The notes under the pieces were generated by a model. The model ran no database searches. It was not told where the DNA came from and was given only the letters and a program-made list of their open reading frames with translations. A DNA stretch of 64,000 bases, from the NCBI GenBank assembly GCA_001600455.1, contig BCKC01000002.1, positions 5,222,171 through 5,286,170 on the forward strand, given 5' to 3'. Shown piece after piece: positions 54,669-64,000 of the stretch. The DNA is from Endocalyx cinctus (Eukaryota; Ascomycota; Sordariomycetes; Amphisphaeriales; Apiosporaceae). Position 1 is the stretch's first letter. The number at the start of each line of letters is the position of its first letter. The position numbers and the translations under genes were made by a program.

Positions 54669-55863
54669 ATGTCGTCGCCTTTGAAGGTGCAACCGGAGGT
54701 TGTTGCAGATAAGGTTCTAAAACGAGCACAAGTCAGCAAGGTACGAAAAAAAAGATACAAAAAAAAGGAAGGAATTGATAGGCAATGAATAGACGAGTGA
54801 AGATTTTTTTAAATTAACATATATACCTTTTTGTTCAAATTCACAGATCGCCCGCAAACTTCAAGGTCGGTTGGCCCTAGCACAGTTTAAGACCAAACAC
54901 GGATGGGAAGATGTGGCACTCGACAATCTCGAACCTAGATTTGAGGAAGAACGTAAGAAACGAGTTTACGACGGCGATGTCCTATCCGATTCCTCTTCCA
55001 GCACTTCGGAGCTACCCCCTTATCCAACAAGAGCCTTGATGAGCTCTCCGCTAAAGGAAGCCCCTATATTTTCCGACGCAATCGGATCCAGCAACGGCAG
55101 TACCGGCCATCGTAAGCGCACCTATACGGCATCGTTCGATATAACCATGTCCAGCCCGACAAAGCGGCTGCGATCGTCACCTACCGCTCACAAGTCTTTC
55201 GGATCGGCGCATATTAGTTCGTGGAGATCACATCGTCAATTAACCCAGTCCTCGCCTATCAAGCCGCGGAGACAGCAACATTTCACTACTTCGGCTGGCC
55301 CCGATATCTCGTTTTTCCAGGGTTCACGTCGTCCCTCGGTAGATTTCACGTCGCCCAACCTCGGTTCGGCCTCGGACGACGAGGATGATCTTCCCTTACA
55401 TTCGTTCAACGTGGCCAATAGCCACGCATCGCCGCCGCGAACGCCGCCGATGCGAAACAGAACCTTGCACCGTCGGGATAAGGATAAGACGGGAGGAATG
55501 AACGAGCACGGCCACAAGTCGGGCGAAGAGGGCGCGGACCTACTCATGTATCTGGCGGCGTCCCCGTCCCCGGCGATGCCGTCCAACAAGACGCGGATGG
55601 AGCCACCTTCGACGCCGCCGCAGCGCCGGGACGTGCTGCCGTCGTCGATGATGACGACGCCCGGAGGGGGTAGCCTGTTCCCCACGACGCCCGGTCAGCC
55701 GTTTGACCTCTCGGATTTCGTCAACATCACGCCCAGCCCGGCGCAGAAACCGTGGAAGACGCCGCTGTCGTTAACCACGGTAAAGACGCCGACGGCCAAG
55801 ACTCCCATGAGCGGCGCTCGAAGAAAATTGACGTTTGACGAACCATTTCATCACGGTATATGA
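54669..55863 (+). CDS. WHI5/NRM1-like transcriptional repressor of G1/S
   Basis: Two exons (54669-54740 and 54847-55863) give 362 residues. Residues of about 25-60 (IARKLQGRLALAQFKTKHGW, then EDVALDNLE) match the short GTB motif shared by Whi5, Nrm1 and Srl3, which binds the SBF/MBF complex. The rest is disordered. It is dense in S/T-P sites with basic flanks (SPTKR, SPIKPR, TPPMR, TPTAK, TPMSGARRK), as expected for a CDK-regulated repressor. A second short conserved-looking patch is FDLSDFVNITPSPAQ. Such proteins restrain start-specific transcription until CDK phosphorylation. The family call rests on one short motif plus composition. The start ATG is the first in frame, and exon 1 splices cleanly at GTACGA. 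Confidence 0.75.
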
Positions 55864-57887
55864 TACTTGATTGATTCATTGATTACTTCACCTCGATATT
55901 TCTATATGAGCTGTTGAAAGAAATGCCGAGTACACTTTCGTTGAGCTCGATGGTAAAAAAAAAAAAAAAACAAAAAAAAACTATTCCACACTCCCACCAC
56001 GACCTGCGTTTTCCTTTTTATTACTCGTCTAGTTTTTACTACAACACGACATTACTATACCCTTTCGATTGCCTGTTTCTCTTTTTACTTCACTTAGACA
56101 GTTTCGCGCTCCAATGTCGATACGTCCAACCATTTTCTTTTTCTCCCTCTTGAATTGAAGGATAGGAACGGCAGAAACAACAATAACAACAGCAAAAGGG
56201 ATTGATTGTATGGAGCCAAGTTGATGTTTTTTTTTCTTCTTTATTTACTTTTCTGTGTTGAATATCTTTTCATTTGATATTACACACAAACATACGCATG
56301 CACGCACGTAAAGATGGGATTATGTTTACGGGTTTGTTTATTTGTCTTCTGTGTTTTTTTTTTTTCTATTTGCTATTTCTCTCTTCTTTCCCCCCTGGTG
56401 TGATTGGTAGTTCGCACATAACAAATAGTACCGAGTCAAGGTTGAGAGAAAAATAAAAGACTCAACCCAAATCAATCATGTACAGAAAGAAATGAGGAGA
56501 GAGTCTTTGCTTCTGGTTGGCTATTAGAATGGGTTCAAATAACCTAAAGAGTGGATGGAACGAAACAGGATTCTTGTTTTTTTCTTTTTTTTTATTCCCT
56601 CTCTCTTTACAGTTATGGACGGACATTTTTCTTCTTCTGTTTTCTCTCTTTAAAAAAAAAAGTGTATCCCAACCAACCACTTTACGCGAGAGGGGAATAA
56701 AAAAAAAAACGGGAAAAAAAGGGAAATTAACGCGTCAGCGCGTCTTCGCGTTCCTCACGCGCTTGAAACTAATTTAAATGAAATAGCCAATCAGATAAAG
56801 TACGAAATGAGATAATAAATGACGTAATCTTGTGCAACGATTTGTGATTGGTTCTTTGGCGTTTTCGTGTACATACAAGTATACTCCGTACACCTGGGCA
56901 TAGTAGTACATACCTAGGTAGTCGGTTTCCCTTTTTGGTAATTTACTCGAATACATAAAAGGTGGTTGGTAGTAAGGTGAGAACTCGTACAGTAGTAAGG
57001 TCGATTAAAAGATTGCATCCAGTAGTACCGACAAAGAAATCAAATAAGGCCATCTTGGATCATCTCCGATACGAAGTCGTCACCCCGCGGGATCTAGTAT
57101 AGCTCGCCATGTCAGCTTATTACATCTGGTCCGAGAAGTCCTAGCTCTACAATATTTGGCGTCCCTTCGCAGTTCGTTATCGGACAAGCAGAATAAGTTT
57201 GGAAGTTCTCCGTCCGAGGTAATCATTCATATTTTTTGCCTTGAACATGGTCGATATGTGAACATCTGATTACCAAGTATTCGCCATAGCGACGTCCTCG
57301 CCGGCACTTCTATGATTTATTTGACCTGGTCTAATAATCGTTATCAAAACTACCTAACCTAGTATAGACGTCGCTTTTTATTCTTCTTGTATTCTTAGTG
57401 TATCGTCCCATACAATAATATCCATTACGTCCAAAAGCCGAGTGAGTGAGCGAGTCCTTGGGCTGAATAAAAACCTGGTTCAACCCCGATCCCTGGATTT
57501 ATTTACCCCTCGTGATCAACTCCCCTCTTATTTCCGCCGTCGTACGTTCGCGCGCTGCGCGTTAGAGATAATTAGCACCGGTGTTTATAAGCCGCGGACC
57601 TACCTAGGTTACGTTTAGTAAAAGACATGCACAAGAAAAAAAGAGAAAAAAAGCAATTACTAAAACTAGTGGGTGGGTAGATAGAAAAGTAAACGTTAAT
57701 GTATGTAATACCGTCAGCTTTCTATTCCGCGACGGAGGAATTCTTCTAGCCTCGGGTGTGCACGTCTCGTTAGTTATAACGTGATAAGGTTTTCTTTAGG
57801 GCAAGCGCCAGAGTCCGAGGAACTGATTAGTTTCTTTTGTTGATATATATATATATCAAGTCATCAGCGCAAAATCTTCCTTTTAAG
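55864..57887. other. Intergenic region downstream of the WHI5-like gene
   Basis: About 2 kb. It is AT-rich with A and T runs, plus one compact CGCG-rich patch at 56730-56762 described separately. No convincing gene is present. Short ORFs here are low-complexity. Confidence 0.5.
56730..56762. promoter_or_regulatory. Cluster of MCB/MluI-like CGCG words
   Basis: One exact ACGCGT and three relatives (GCGCGT, TCGCGT, ACGCGC) fall within 33 bp in otherwise AT-rich DNA. ACGCGT is the binding word of MBF. The cluster lies about 870 bp downstream of the WHI5-like stop, not upstream of it. No start codon of a recognised gene is nearby, so any function is speculative. Confidence 0.3.
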
Positions 57888-58199
57888 CTAGAATTTAGGG
57901 GGAATGAATAGTAGGTGGGATAAGAAGGAAAATCTACGCTTTATCACGTTCTCGTCTGACCAGTTTATGATGCCACCAACGTAGTTAATAAAACATCGGC
58001 GCCTCGGATCGGCCGCGGGCTCAGGATTCACGTCTTTCTTCCTGAGGTTCCCAACGACAACCGTGGCGTAACATCCGACGCGTCGTTGCCGGGCCGAAAT
58101 CCTGTCCGCTTCGCAATTATCATCGAACGAAATCTGTCCGCCCGCGGTGACTAAACTGGCCATGTCGAAGTCGGCCGATGGGCTTGGAGATTGAACCAT
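57888..58199 (-). CDS. Hypothetical small protein (doubtful)
   Basis: This is an open frame of 103 codons with coding-like composition in its first about 80 residues (ASLVTAGGQISFDDNCEADR, then VGCYATVVVGN and CFINYVGGIINW). No family was recognised. It has four cysteines and no signal peptide. A CTTCCCAG acceptor-like sequence sits just upstream of the ATG. It could therefore be the last exon of a longer minus-strand gene reaching to about 58.7 kb, where short coding-like segments occur in other frames. I could not join those segments in a consistent frame. Its stop lies in AT-rich DNA. Confidence 0.3.
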   Translation of the reverse strand: MVQSPSPSADFDMASLVTAGGQISFDDNCEADRISARQRRVGCYATVVVGNLRKKDVNPEPAADPRRRCFINYVGGIINWSDENVIKRRFSFLSHLLFIPPKF

Positions 58200-60092
58200 G
58201 ATATTGTTCTGGGAAGATAGCGTTATATTACTCTGCCCCTACTCCCTTTTGCTTGTAGGTGAACTATATGATAGGAGAAAGTTCGGAATTTATAGAACGC
58301 TTTCCAGATTGTTTTTACATATGTAAGTAAGTATATACGATATCAAGATACGCTTAACACAGTAATTGCAAAAATAAGATAAATTTAGGATAAATCAATA
58401 CCAGTTACTGCATTTCGAAAAAGTCCACTTGCTCGAGCTGCTGTAATAGAACTGTTGGCACAATAAGCCCGAGGAGAGGGTTTTGCATAGATTAATACAA
58501 AAGAGAAAAAAAGAACATAACCTCTCACCAATACATCTCCGTGTCTGGGATAAATAGATAGCCCTCGCATTTTTGTACCGGTACAGTGGTAAGATTTTGT
58601 ATAAGCACGGTCCTCACCCCGTACTCTTACCGGTCCGAACTGGTTGGAGGTCGTATTGGTACGATGTTCCCGAACGACACGAACTTTATCCATAAACTGA
58701 CACAAAGTCTTTGGGGGTGGTGCAGTGGGGTCTTTTTTCTGGGGGGGCGGGTACTAATCGAACTCGAGATTATATATTCTTTACTTGATGATATTGTCGT
58801 ATATGCAGCTTTGACCAAAGCGAGGCGAGGTGAGAAGTGCGGCAGTAAGTAAAATATGTATCTTATCAGGTATATATCATATAGCTTTCGTGTGGCTGGG
58901 TTAACCAGTTGCGGATATATGTATATCTACGTTCCTAGCCAGGTCTGGAGTAAATGTTATGGAGTTATTTAGTAAAGAGACAGGTAGGCGAGTTACATGC
59001 TACCTTTCTCTTCCCCCCTCTGGGGATTACTAATAGATATCGTGAATTGCAAGAGGTTCGTGGGTTCCTAGAATGAAGTGATGTATTCACTACATGCCAT
59101 ATCCCGTGTTTTAACGTTCTAGGTAGAGGATACGAGGACTAAGTTAGGTATCCAAGCTGTTGATCATACTCCATATTATCAACCCACCGTTCCGAAGAGT
59201 GAAGCGTGATCAATCGTCAAGTTCTCCCACACACTTGTGACTTAACCTTACTCTCTTAACCTAACAATCGACGGCGAGTGGCCACGAATAGACAAACATA
59301 TATGTAATCTCGTTTATTTTTTCTGCATTATTCTTGCCTGAGAGTGGATATAGGCATCTATAAAATTACTACGTTCATCTATTTTGCACGGCACGGGAAA
59401 AGTCACCTGATAGCTGTTTTGAAATGAAACATGTCTCACGTTTATTTTCTCTACTTTCTTTTATATCTCTTTCGTACTTAGGCATACTGATAATCTAGAT
59501 TAGTCCGTTAAAAATGAAAAACACTTTACATCGTTTCCCACCTTTTACTTTATGAGAGTATGAGAGTAGGTAGGTATGTATATCTCGACCGCATACCTAC
59601 TACTCGGTTTCCGTACATAAAAAAAAGAATATCACAAGTTTAAAAAAAGAACTAGAGACTAAATTTCTTCTGCGTATAACTAGACGTAGTAACTTGAAGT
59701 GGTATGGTATGTATATGCGTGTGGTATGTGAGATGGTATCGGTATCATAAGCGAGCGTAGTAGTACGTGACATAACGTGAACGTATCCAGGAAATGTTTT
59801 TCTTCAAAAGAAAAACAACTTGTAAATAAAGACAAAAACAAAAAGACATGACTTTGAGAATCAGACAAGGAGTTAATACAGTGTGTTTTCGGCGATTAAG
59901 CTTTCCCTTCCCCTTCGCCTTTCCTTTACCTCCTTTCCCCCCTTTTCTCCCCCTTCTCTATCCCTTCTTTCGTCGGAAATGAGAAGTTAAAAAATGAAAA
60001 AGGACCACCTTAACCATCAATATAAACGCCGGGCTAATTTTCTTCCTCTTCCTCTTTCTCTTTTTCTCCCCCCCCCCCTTTTTTAGCTCTCA
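58200..60092. other. Intergenic region, hypothetical ORF to Ser/Thr-rich membrane protein
   Basis: About 1.9 kb. The part from 58400 to 58720 has patches of coding-like sequence on the minus strand that may belong to an unresolved gene. The rest is AT-rich 3' flank of the neighbouring minus-strand gene, including a pyrimidine-rich stretch at 59905-60085. No RNA gene was seen. Confidence 0.45.
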
Positions 60093-62477
60093 TTACAGAG
60101 CTTTCCCTACGCTCCCTTGACTAGCCCCGCTCTTCCTCTTAGGTCCAGGCGAAGACTTCGCCCCGCTCCCGAAATCATCATCATCATCCCACCTCCCCGC
60201 TGCGGGACCGACATCCGGCCCGGGATCGCTCCACTCGCCCAGGCTGCTGACGCCGCTCGAGTACTTCGAGGACGTCACGCTGTTCTGACGCAGGTGCGCC
60301 ATCCGCGGGGTAGGCGGCAATAATCCGGCCGAGCCCGGAAAGCCGCTGCTGCTGCTTCCCGCCGAGGACAACAGCTCGGGTCGATCCAGGTCGAAAGGGT
60401 CGCTACGGAACTTGTTCCGCCGCGTCTCGAACGAGGCCATGCTGTTCCCCGATTCCCGGTATAGAGCACTGTCCCGCCTGCCGGGCGCGAGGGCGTCGCT
60501 GGGAGGACGTGACGAGATTGTGGCACCACGGGATCGCCGTATGTTCTCCGCGTACTTCGAGGGTCCGGCGCCGATGGCGTTGGCGTCGGAGAAGGGGTTG
60601 TTGCTTTTACCGGCGTCGTCGCCTCTGGGGACCGAAAGGGGGTCTACGCGAGCCGAGTTGTGCGTGTAGGTGGAAGTGGGAGCGGCTATGGCGTTGGAAT
60701 CGGCGAAAGGGTTCAGGAGGTTGTTGTTTCTGGATTTATTATTATTATCTTGGAAATCCAGACCCAATCCCAACTCCAACCCTCCTAGGAAATGCTGCTC
60801 GTTTGGGGCGCCCATAGACCGAGATCTTCGCGCGCTTGCTCTATTGTTGTTACCGTTCAGATCCCGTGCTGTCCCCGCTTGACGTTCCAGCTCCCCATCA
60901 TCCATACCCAGCAGGGTGAGGAAATCGGGCTGGGAGGAACCCTTCCCGGTGCGGGAGCTCCTCCGCCTGTCTGACACTTCTTTCATGCTCCTCGTCGACT
61001 CGAACGGGTCTTTATTATTACCCTTCGGATCGTTCCCTATACGCCAGACGAAACTCGGGTCTTCCGTCAACCGTCCCCACCAATCCGTCACCTTATCCTT
61101 CGCGCCCCCGCTGCCCCCATTATTTCCGTTCGGCGGTAATCCAAATTGGGACGTGCCTCGGTCGAGGTCTACGCTCGGCTCGGGGCTCTGACTCCTGCTC
61201 GCGCTCTTGGCGAAGATGCCGCCGGCGCGTTCTTTGAAGTTCTGGTACCGCGAGCCCATGACGGCACGGACCTTCTCCGGGAATGGGGTAGGGCCCAGGG
61301 AATTACGGCTGATGACGTAAGGTTGTTGCTGTTGTCCGCCGCTGCCGCCTTTCTCGTTATTGCTGTTATCCCGGTTCCGGTACGGGGTCGATAGAGGCGT
61401 GAGCATGGTGCTGCGTCGCTGCTGTCGCCTCCGCTTCCGCCAGAACCAGATGAAGAAGACGACGAGCGCGATGGCTGCCAACCCACCTAGGACGCCACCC
61501 GCTATCGCTACCGTTGTCTTCGTGCTCACGGCGTTGCCCGTCACGGCTTGGCCTTGCTGGCCTGATCCGACGGTAAAACCGTTGCTACCATCGCCGCTGG
61601 CGCGGGAGTCGCTTCCAGAACTCGAACCGGAATCGATAGAGGAAGAAGAGGCGGAGGAGCCATCCTGTCCTGTCGTCCCTGCCGTCGCCCCCGCTCCCGC
61701 CGCCGTGTCGGTCGATGTTGACGATAGCAAGGCCGCGTTGTTTCCGCTTCCGTTTCCCCCGGACGAGTCCGCGGCGGCAGGTAAGTCTGTTAATGAGGTG
61801 GTGGGCGTGCTGGTTTGCACGTCCGTCCCTAACGCTGCGGTGGTGGATGTAGTGGGTGATGCTATTATGTTATTATCAGCTTGGGCGTTCGTCGCCTGCG
61901 CCTGCATTTGTGACTTTGGGGGTAATACGGAAACGGGGGGAACAGAAGAAGAAGAAGAAGAAGAAGATGATGATGATGTGACGGAGAGAGAGAGGGAATT
62001 GGGATCAGTAGAAGAATTAGTGACGCTGGGAGATCCCGAGTTGGTGGGATCCTGTGCCGGATCCGCTATTGTCTCGGTATCTGCCTGTGCCTGTGTAGTG
62101 GCAGGTTCTGAAGGAATCACACTCTGGGAAGGGAGAGAAGAAGAAGAAGGAGGAGGTATAGGGCTCGTCGTACTGGTAATTGTAGCAAATGTATCCTGGG
62201 CGATGGTTGTGGTACTAGGGTCGCTATTTATCGGGTTTACCACTGGATTTGCCGGTATCGTCGTAAATGTGGCCGCTGTCGACGACGACGACGAAGAAGA
62301 CGTGGTTACTAATATTGACGTGGTGACGGAAGTATCAGTCAAAATGGCGGTCGATACCGAAGTCGAAGTTGTTAACGCCGTTGTCGTCTCTCCTCCTCCC
62401 CCCGCTACCGCATTATTTTTTGCAATTGCCGTACACCTCCTCCCATTCTTTGTCGTGATCAACGGATTGCTGGACAT
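60093..62477 (-). CDS. Ser/Thr-rich single-pass membrane protein with NPFxD motifs (WSC/MID2-like sensor?)
   Basis: A single exon gives 794 residues from the ATG at 62477; an in-frame GTG lies upstream. Residues 1-320 are extremely Ser/Thr-rich and probably O-mannosylated outside the cell. A Gly/Ala-rich transmembrane span (VAIAGGVLGGLAAIALVVFF, about residues 322-345) is followed by a strong basic stop-transfer RKRRRQQRR, placing the C-terminal about 450 residues in the cytosol. The tail has two NPFxD motifs in near-repeat context (NPFADSNAI near 589, NPFSDANAI near 627), the Sla1-dependent endocytosis signal of yeast Wsc1 and Ste2. This layout resembles Mid2/Wsc cell-wall sensors, but no cysteine-rich WSC domain is present. 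No N-terminal signal peptide is visible; an upstream exon may be missing, since an acceptor-like ATTCAG precedes the ATG. Confidence 0.77.
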   Translation of the reverse strand: MSSNPLITTKNGRRCTAIAKNNAVAGGGGETTTALTTSTSVSTAILTDTSVTTSILVTTSSSSSSSTAATFTTIPANPVVNPINSDPSTTTIAQDTFATITSTTSPIPPPSSSSLPSQSVIPSEPATTQAQADTETIADPAQDPTNSGSPSVTNSSTDPNSLSLSVTSSSSSSSSSSSVPPVSVLPPKSQMQAQATNAQADNNIIASPTTSTTAALGTDVQTSTPTTSLTDLPAAADSSGGNGSGNNAALLSSTSTDTAAGAGATAGTTGQDGSSASSSSIDSGSSSGSDSRASGDGSNGFTVGSGQQGQAVTGNAVSTKTTVAIAGGVLGGLAAIALVVFFIWFWRKRRRQQRRSTMLTPLSTPYRNRDNSNNEKGGSGGQQQQPYVISRNSLGPTPFPEKVRAVMGSRYQNFKERAGGIFAKSASRSQSPEPSVDLDRGTSQFGLPPNGNNGGSGGAKDKVTDWWGRLTEDPSFVWRIGNDPKGNNKDPFESTRSMKEVSDRRRSSRTGKGSSQPDFLTLLGMDDGELERQAGTARDLNGNNNRASARRSRSMGAPNEQHFLGGLELGLGLDFQDNNNKSRNNNLLNPFADSNAIAAPTSTYTHNSARVDPLSVPRGDDAGKSNNPFSDANAIGAGPSKYAENIRRSRGATISSRPPSDALAPGRRDSALYRESGNSMASFETRRNKFRSDPFDLDRPELLSSAGSSSSGFPGSAGLLPPTPRMAHLRQNSVTSSKYSSGVSSLGEWSDPGPDVGPAAGRWDDDDDFGSGAKSSPGPKRKSGASQGSVGKAL

Positions 62478-64000
62478 GGCTGAATTCCACAAAGTCACGG
62501 ACTAAACAAAAAAAAAAATAAAAAAAATAAAAATAGTAAGGCTGGCGATACCAGTCGCAGATTTCGAAAATAGTATATATCGTCGAGATACACCCCTCCC
62601 TTTTTTTCAAAGAAAGATAATAAAAAAAGGAGGAAAAAAAAATAATTGGTTTAGAAAAAATACACACACAGTGGTATTAGGTAGAACTGAAAATAAGAAA
62701 GAAAAAAGAAATAGAAGAAACGAAAAAAAAGGCCGTTTCGGCCACGGCCACTATCACGAAAATATCATGAAAACAATTGATAAAAATGTTTACAAGAAAA
62801 GAAGAAGAGAAAGAAAGAGGAAGAAGAAAAGTAAGAGTGGTTTAGAAACTGAGGCTAAAGTCAGTTTGACACTCGGGGAGATCGGAGAGATTCATCAAAA
62901 TGGGGGGTTTTGGAGCAAGGGGAGGGCCTGGGGGAGACAGGAAAAGCGAGAGAGTGTGTAAGAGAGAGAGAGAGGTATGAGTGAGTGAGGGAAAGAAGGA
63001 AAAGAAACATACTACGCTATACTACAAAGTAGGGTAGGATGGGCCAAAAAAAAAAGGTCTCATCAGTCTCAGTAGCATGCACGACAGGACTCATTGGTAA
63101 AAGAAAATTGGTCCGAGACGGGACAAACATAAGGAATGAGTAAGGCATGTAACCGTAACCGTAGAACGGGAAGACTATACCCAAAGAAGGAGGACACCCA
63201 AGAAACTACTCAAGCGACATGGAGTATAATTTTACAGGTATTATTCCGTACATGTTTTGACGAGGAGCGGCAAGGGCACGTATTAGGAGTAGTTAGTTTC
63301 AAAATGTATGTGTATACTTGTACAAGAGGTTCGTGAGAATTCTTTTTGCGTGGTATGAAAAGATACGTACGGGGAAAGGATATGGAGATGAGGGAGAGCC
63401 TCAACGGTACTAAAACCCCGTTACATTGACCTAAAAAAAAGGTCACCAAGAAAAAGAAATAGGGTATACCCTTGTCGATATTATAATTCTGTAACAGATC
63501 TGAAGCAATTCGCCCCTCATAACCCGACGAGGGAGAATCCACAAATATTGGCAAATTCGCGAATAATACTTAACGAAGTACGTCATATCGTTACTTATAA
63601 CATTGGCGAAGATGTACGTACGTACGACTACTTTATTTATGACAAAGTCAAGGAGCGAAGATGTTAATATTAGTGTAATTGTAGTGGATCGTGTAAACCG
63701 TCTGGTTTTATCGATACTAGCGTATTCTGTGTGTAGATTATTATTATTATTTGTTAGGATAGACAATTTGAGACCGCTATATTATTTCGAGAAATTGAAT
63801 TTACTTACATATAACTTGTTCAAATCCGTATTGAACTAATCCTTGGTTTTGAAGGATGTCAATATGCGTGAGAAGAACAACCTCAAGTTTGTTTCGTTCC
63901 AATTTTATTGGAATTTTATCTTGACAATCTTGAAGGGATCGATCAAAAAGATTGGTACTTTACACTAAGGGGCTTTTCCGGCTTTCAAGGGGTTTCGTTA
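62478..64000. other. Right-hand flank without a recognised gene
   Basis: About 1.5 kb upstream of the Ser/Thr-rich protein gene. It holds purine-rich tracts (62680-63010) and AT-rich DNA to the window end. The ORFs are low-complexity or unlike known proteins. A missing 5' exon of the neighbouring minus-strand gene could lie here. Confidence 0.45.

Noticed and set aside
61360..62505. 381-codon plus-strand ORF opposite the Ser/Thr-rich protein
   Set aside because: It is a mirror of the Ser/Thr/Ala repeat composition of the sense strand, with no recognisable domain.

Overview
The window is nuclear DNA of a filamentous ascomycete (Pezizomycotina). Sordariomycetes is the best guess, with Xylariales possible but weakly supported. 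The evidence is many short introns (about 50-110 bp) with GT(A/G)NGT donors, CTAAC-type branch points and YAG acceptors. It also carries a PMK1/FUS3-type MAP kinase with TEY, SEC24, POM152, a Zn2Cys6 regulator and a fungal NLR-like NACHT protein. Coding exons are GC-rich, while intergenic DNA is AT-rich and full of homopolymers and microsatellites. No bacterial, viral or organellar DNA was seen.

Layout from left to right: a UCHL5/UCH37-like deubiquitinase (-, 3' end cut by the window edge); nucleoporin POM152 (+); CTP synthase with 14 exons (+); a large DUF7708-NACHT protein with a C2H2 zinc-finger and transcription-factor-like C-terminus (-); divergently from it a RAD5/HLTF-like SNF2 ATPase (+); a Zn2Cys6 transcription factor (+); a 104-residue single-span membrane protein (-); the COPII cargo adaptor SEC24 (+); the invasive-growth/mating MAPK (+); phosphatidylserine synthase CHO1 (-); a YIL108W-type metallopeptidase-like protein with jacalin domain (-); a gene-poor stretch of about 6.9 kb; a WHI5/NRM1-like G1/S repressor (+); a doubtful small ORF (-); and a Ser/Thr-rich single-pass membrane protein with NPFxD endocytosis motifs (-).

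Most genes are housekeeping genes sitting as single transcription units. They do not form a metabolic cluster. The accessory-looking part is 13.5-21.8 kb: the NACHT chimera and the SNF2 ATPase are head to head across about 600 bp. The strongest novelty candidate is the NACHT protein. Its last about 400 residues resemble the fungal transcription-factor domain (Fungal_trans_2), so one polypeptide would join NLR-type signalling, C2H2 fingers and a transcription-regulator module.

Two identical 208-bp insertions (30069-30276 and 53374-53581) lie in opposite orientation 23 kb apart. Each has TG...CA ends and its own perfect 5-bp target duplication, so they look like recent solo LTRs or a small structured element. 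Other points worth checking are an 81-codon open frame directly after the MAPK stop, a substituted HExxH motif in the metallopeptidase-like protein, and 8-, 9- and 14-nt exons in CTP synthase.

All exon structures were derived by hand from splice signals and reading-frame continuity. None has been checked by RNA or homology search.
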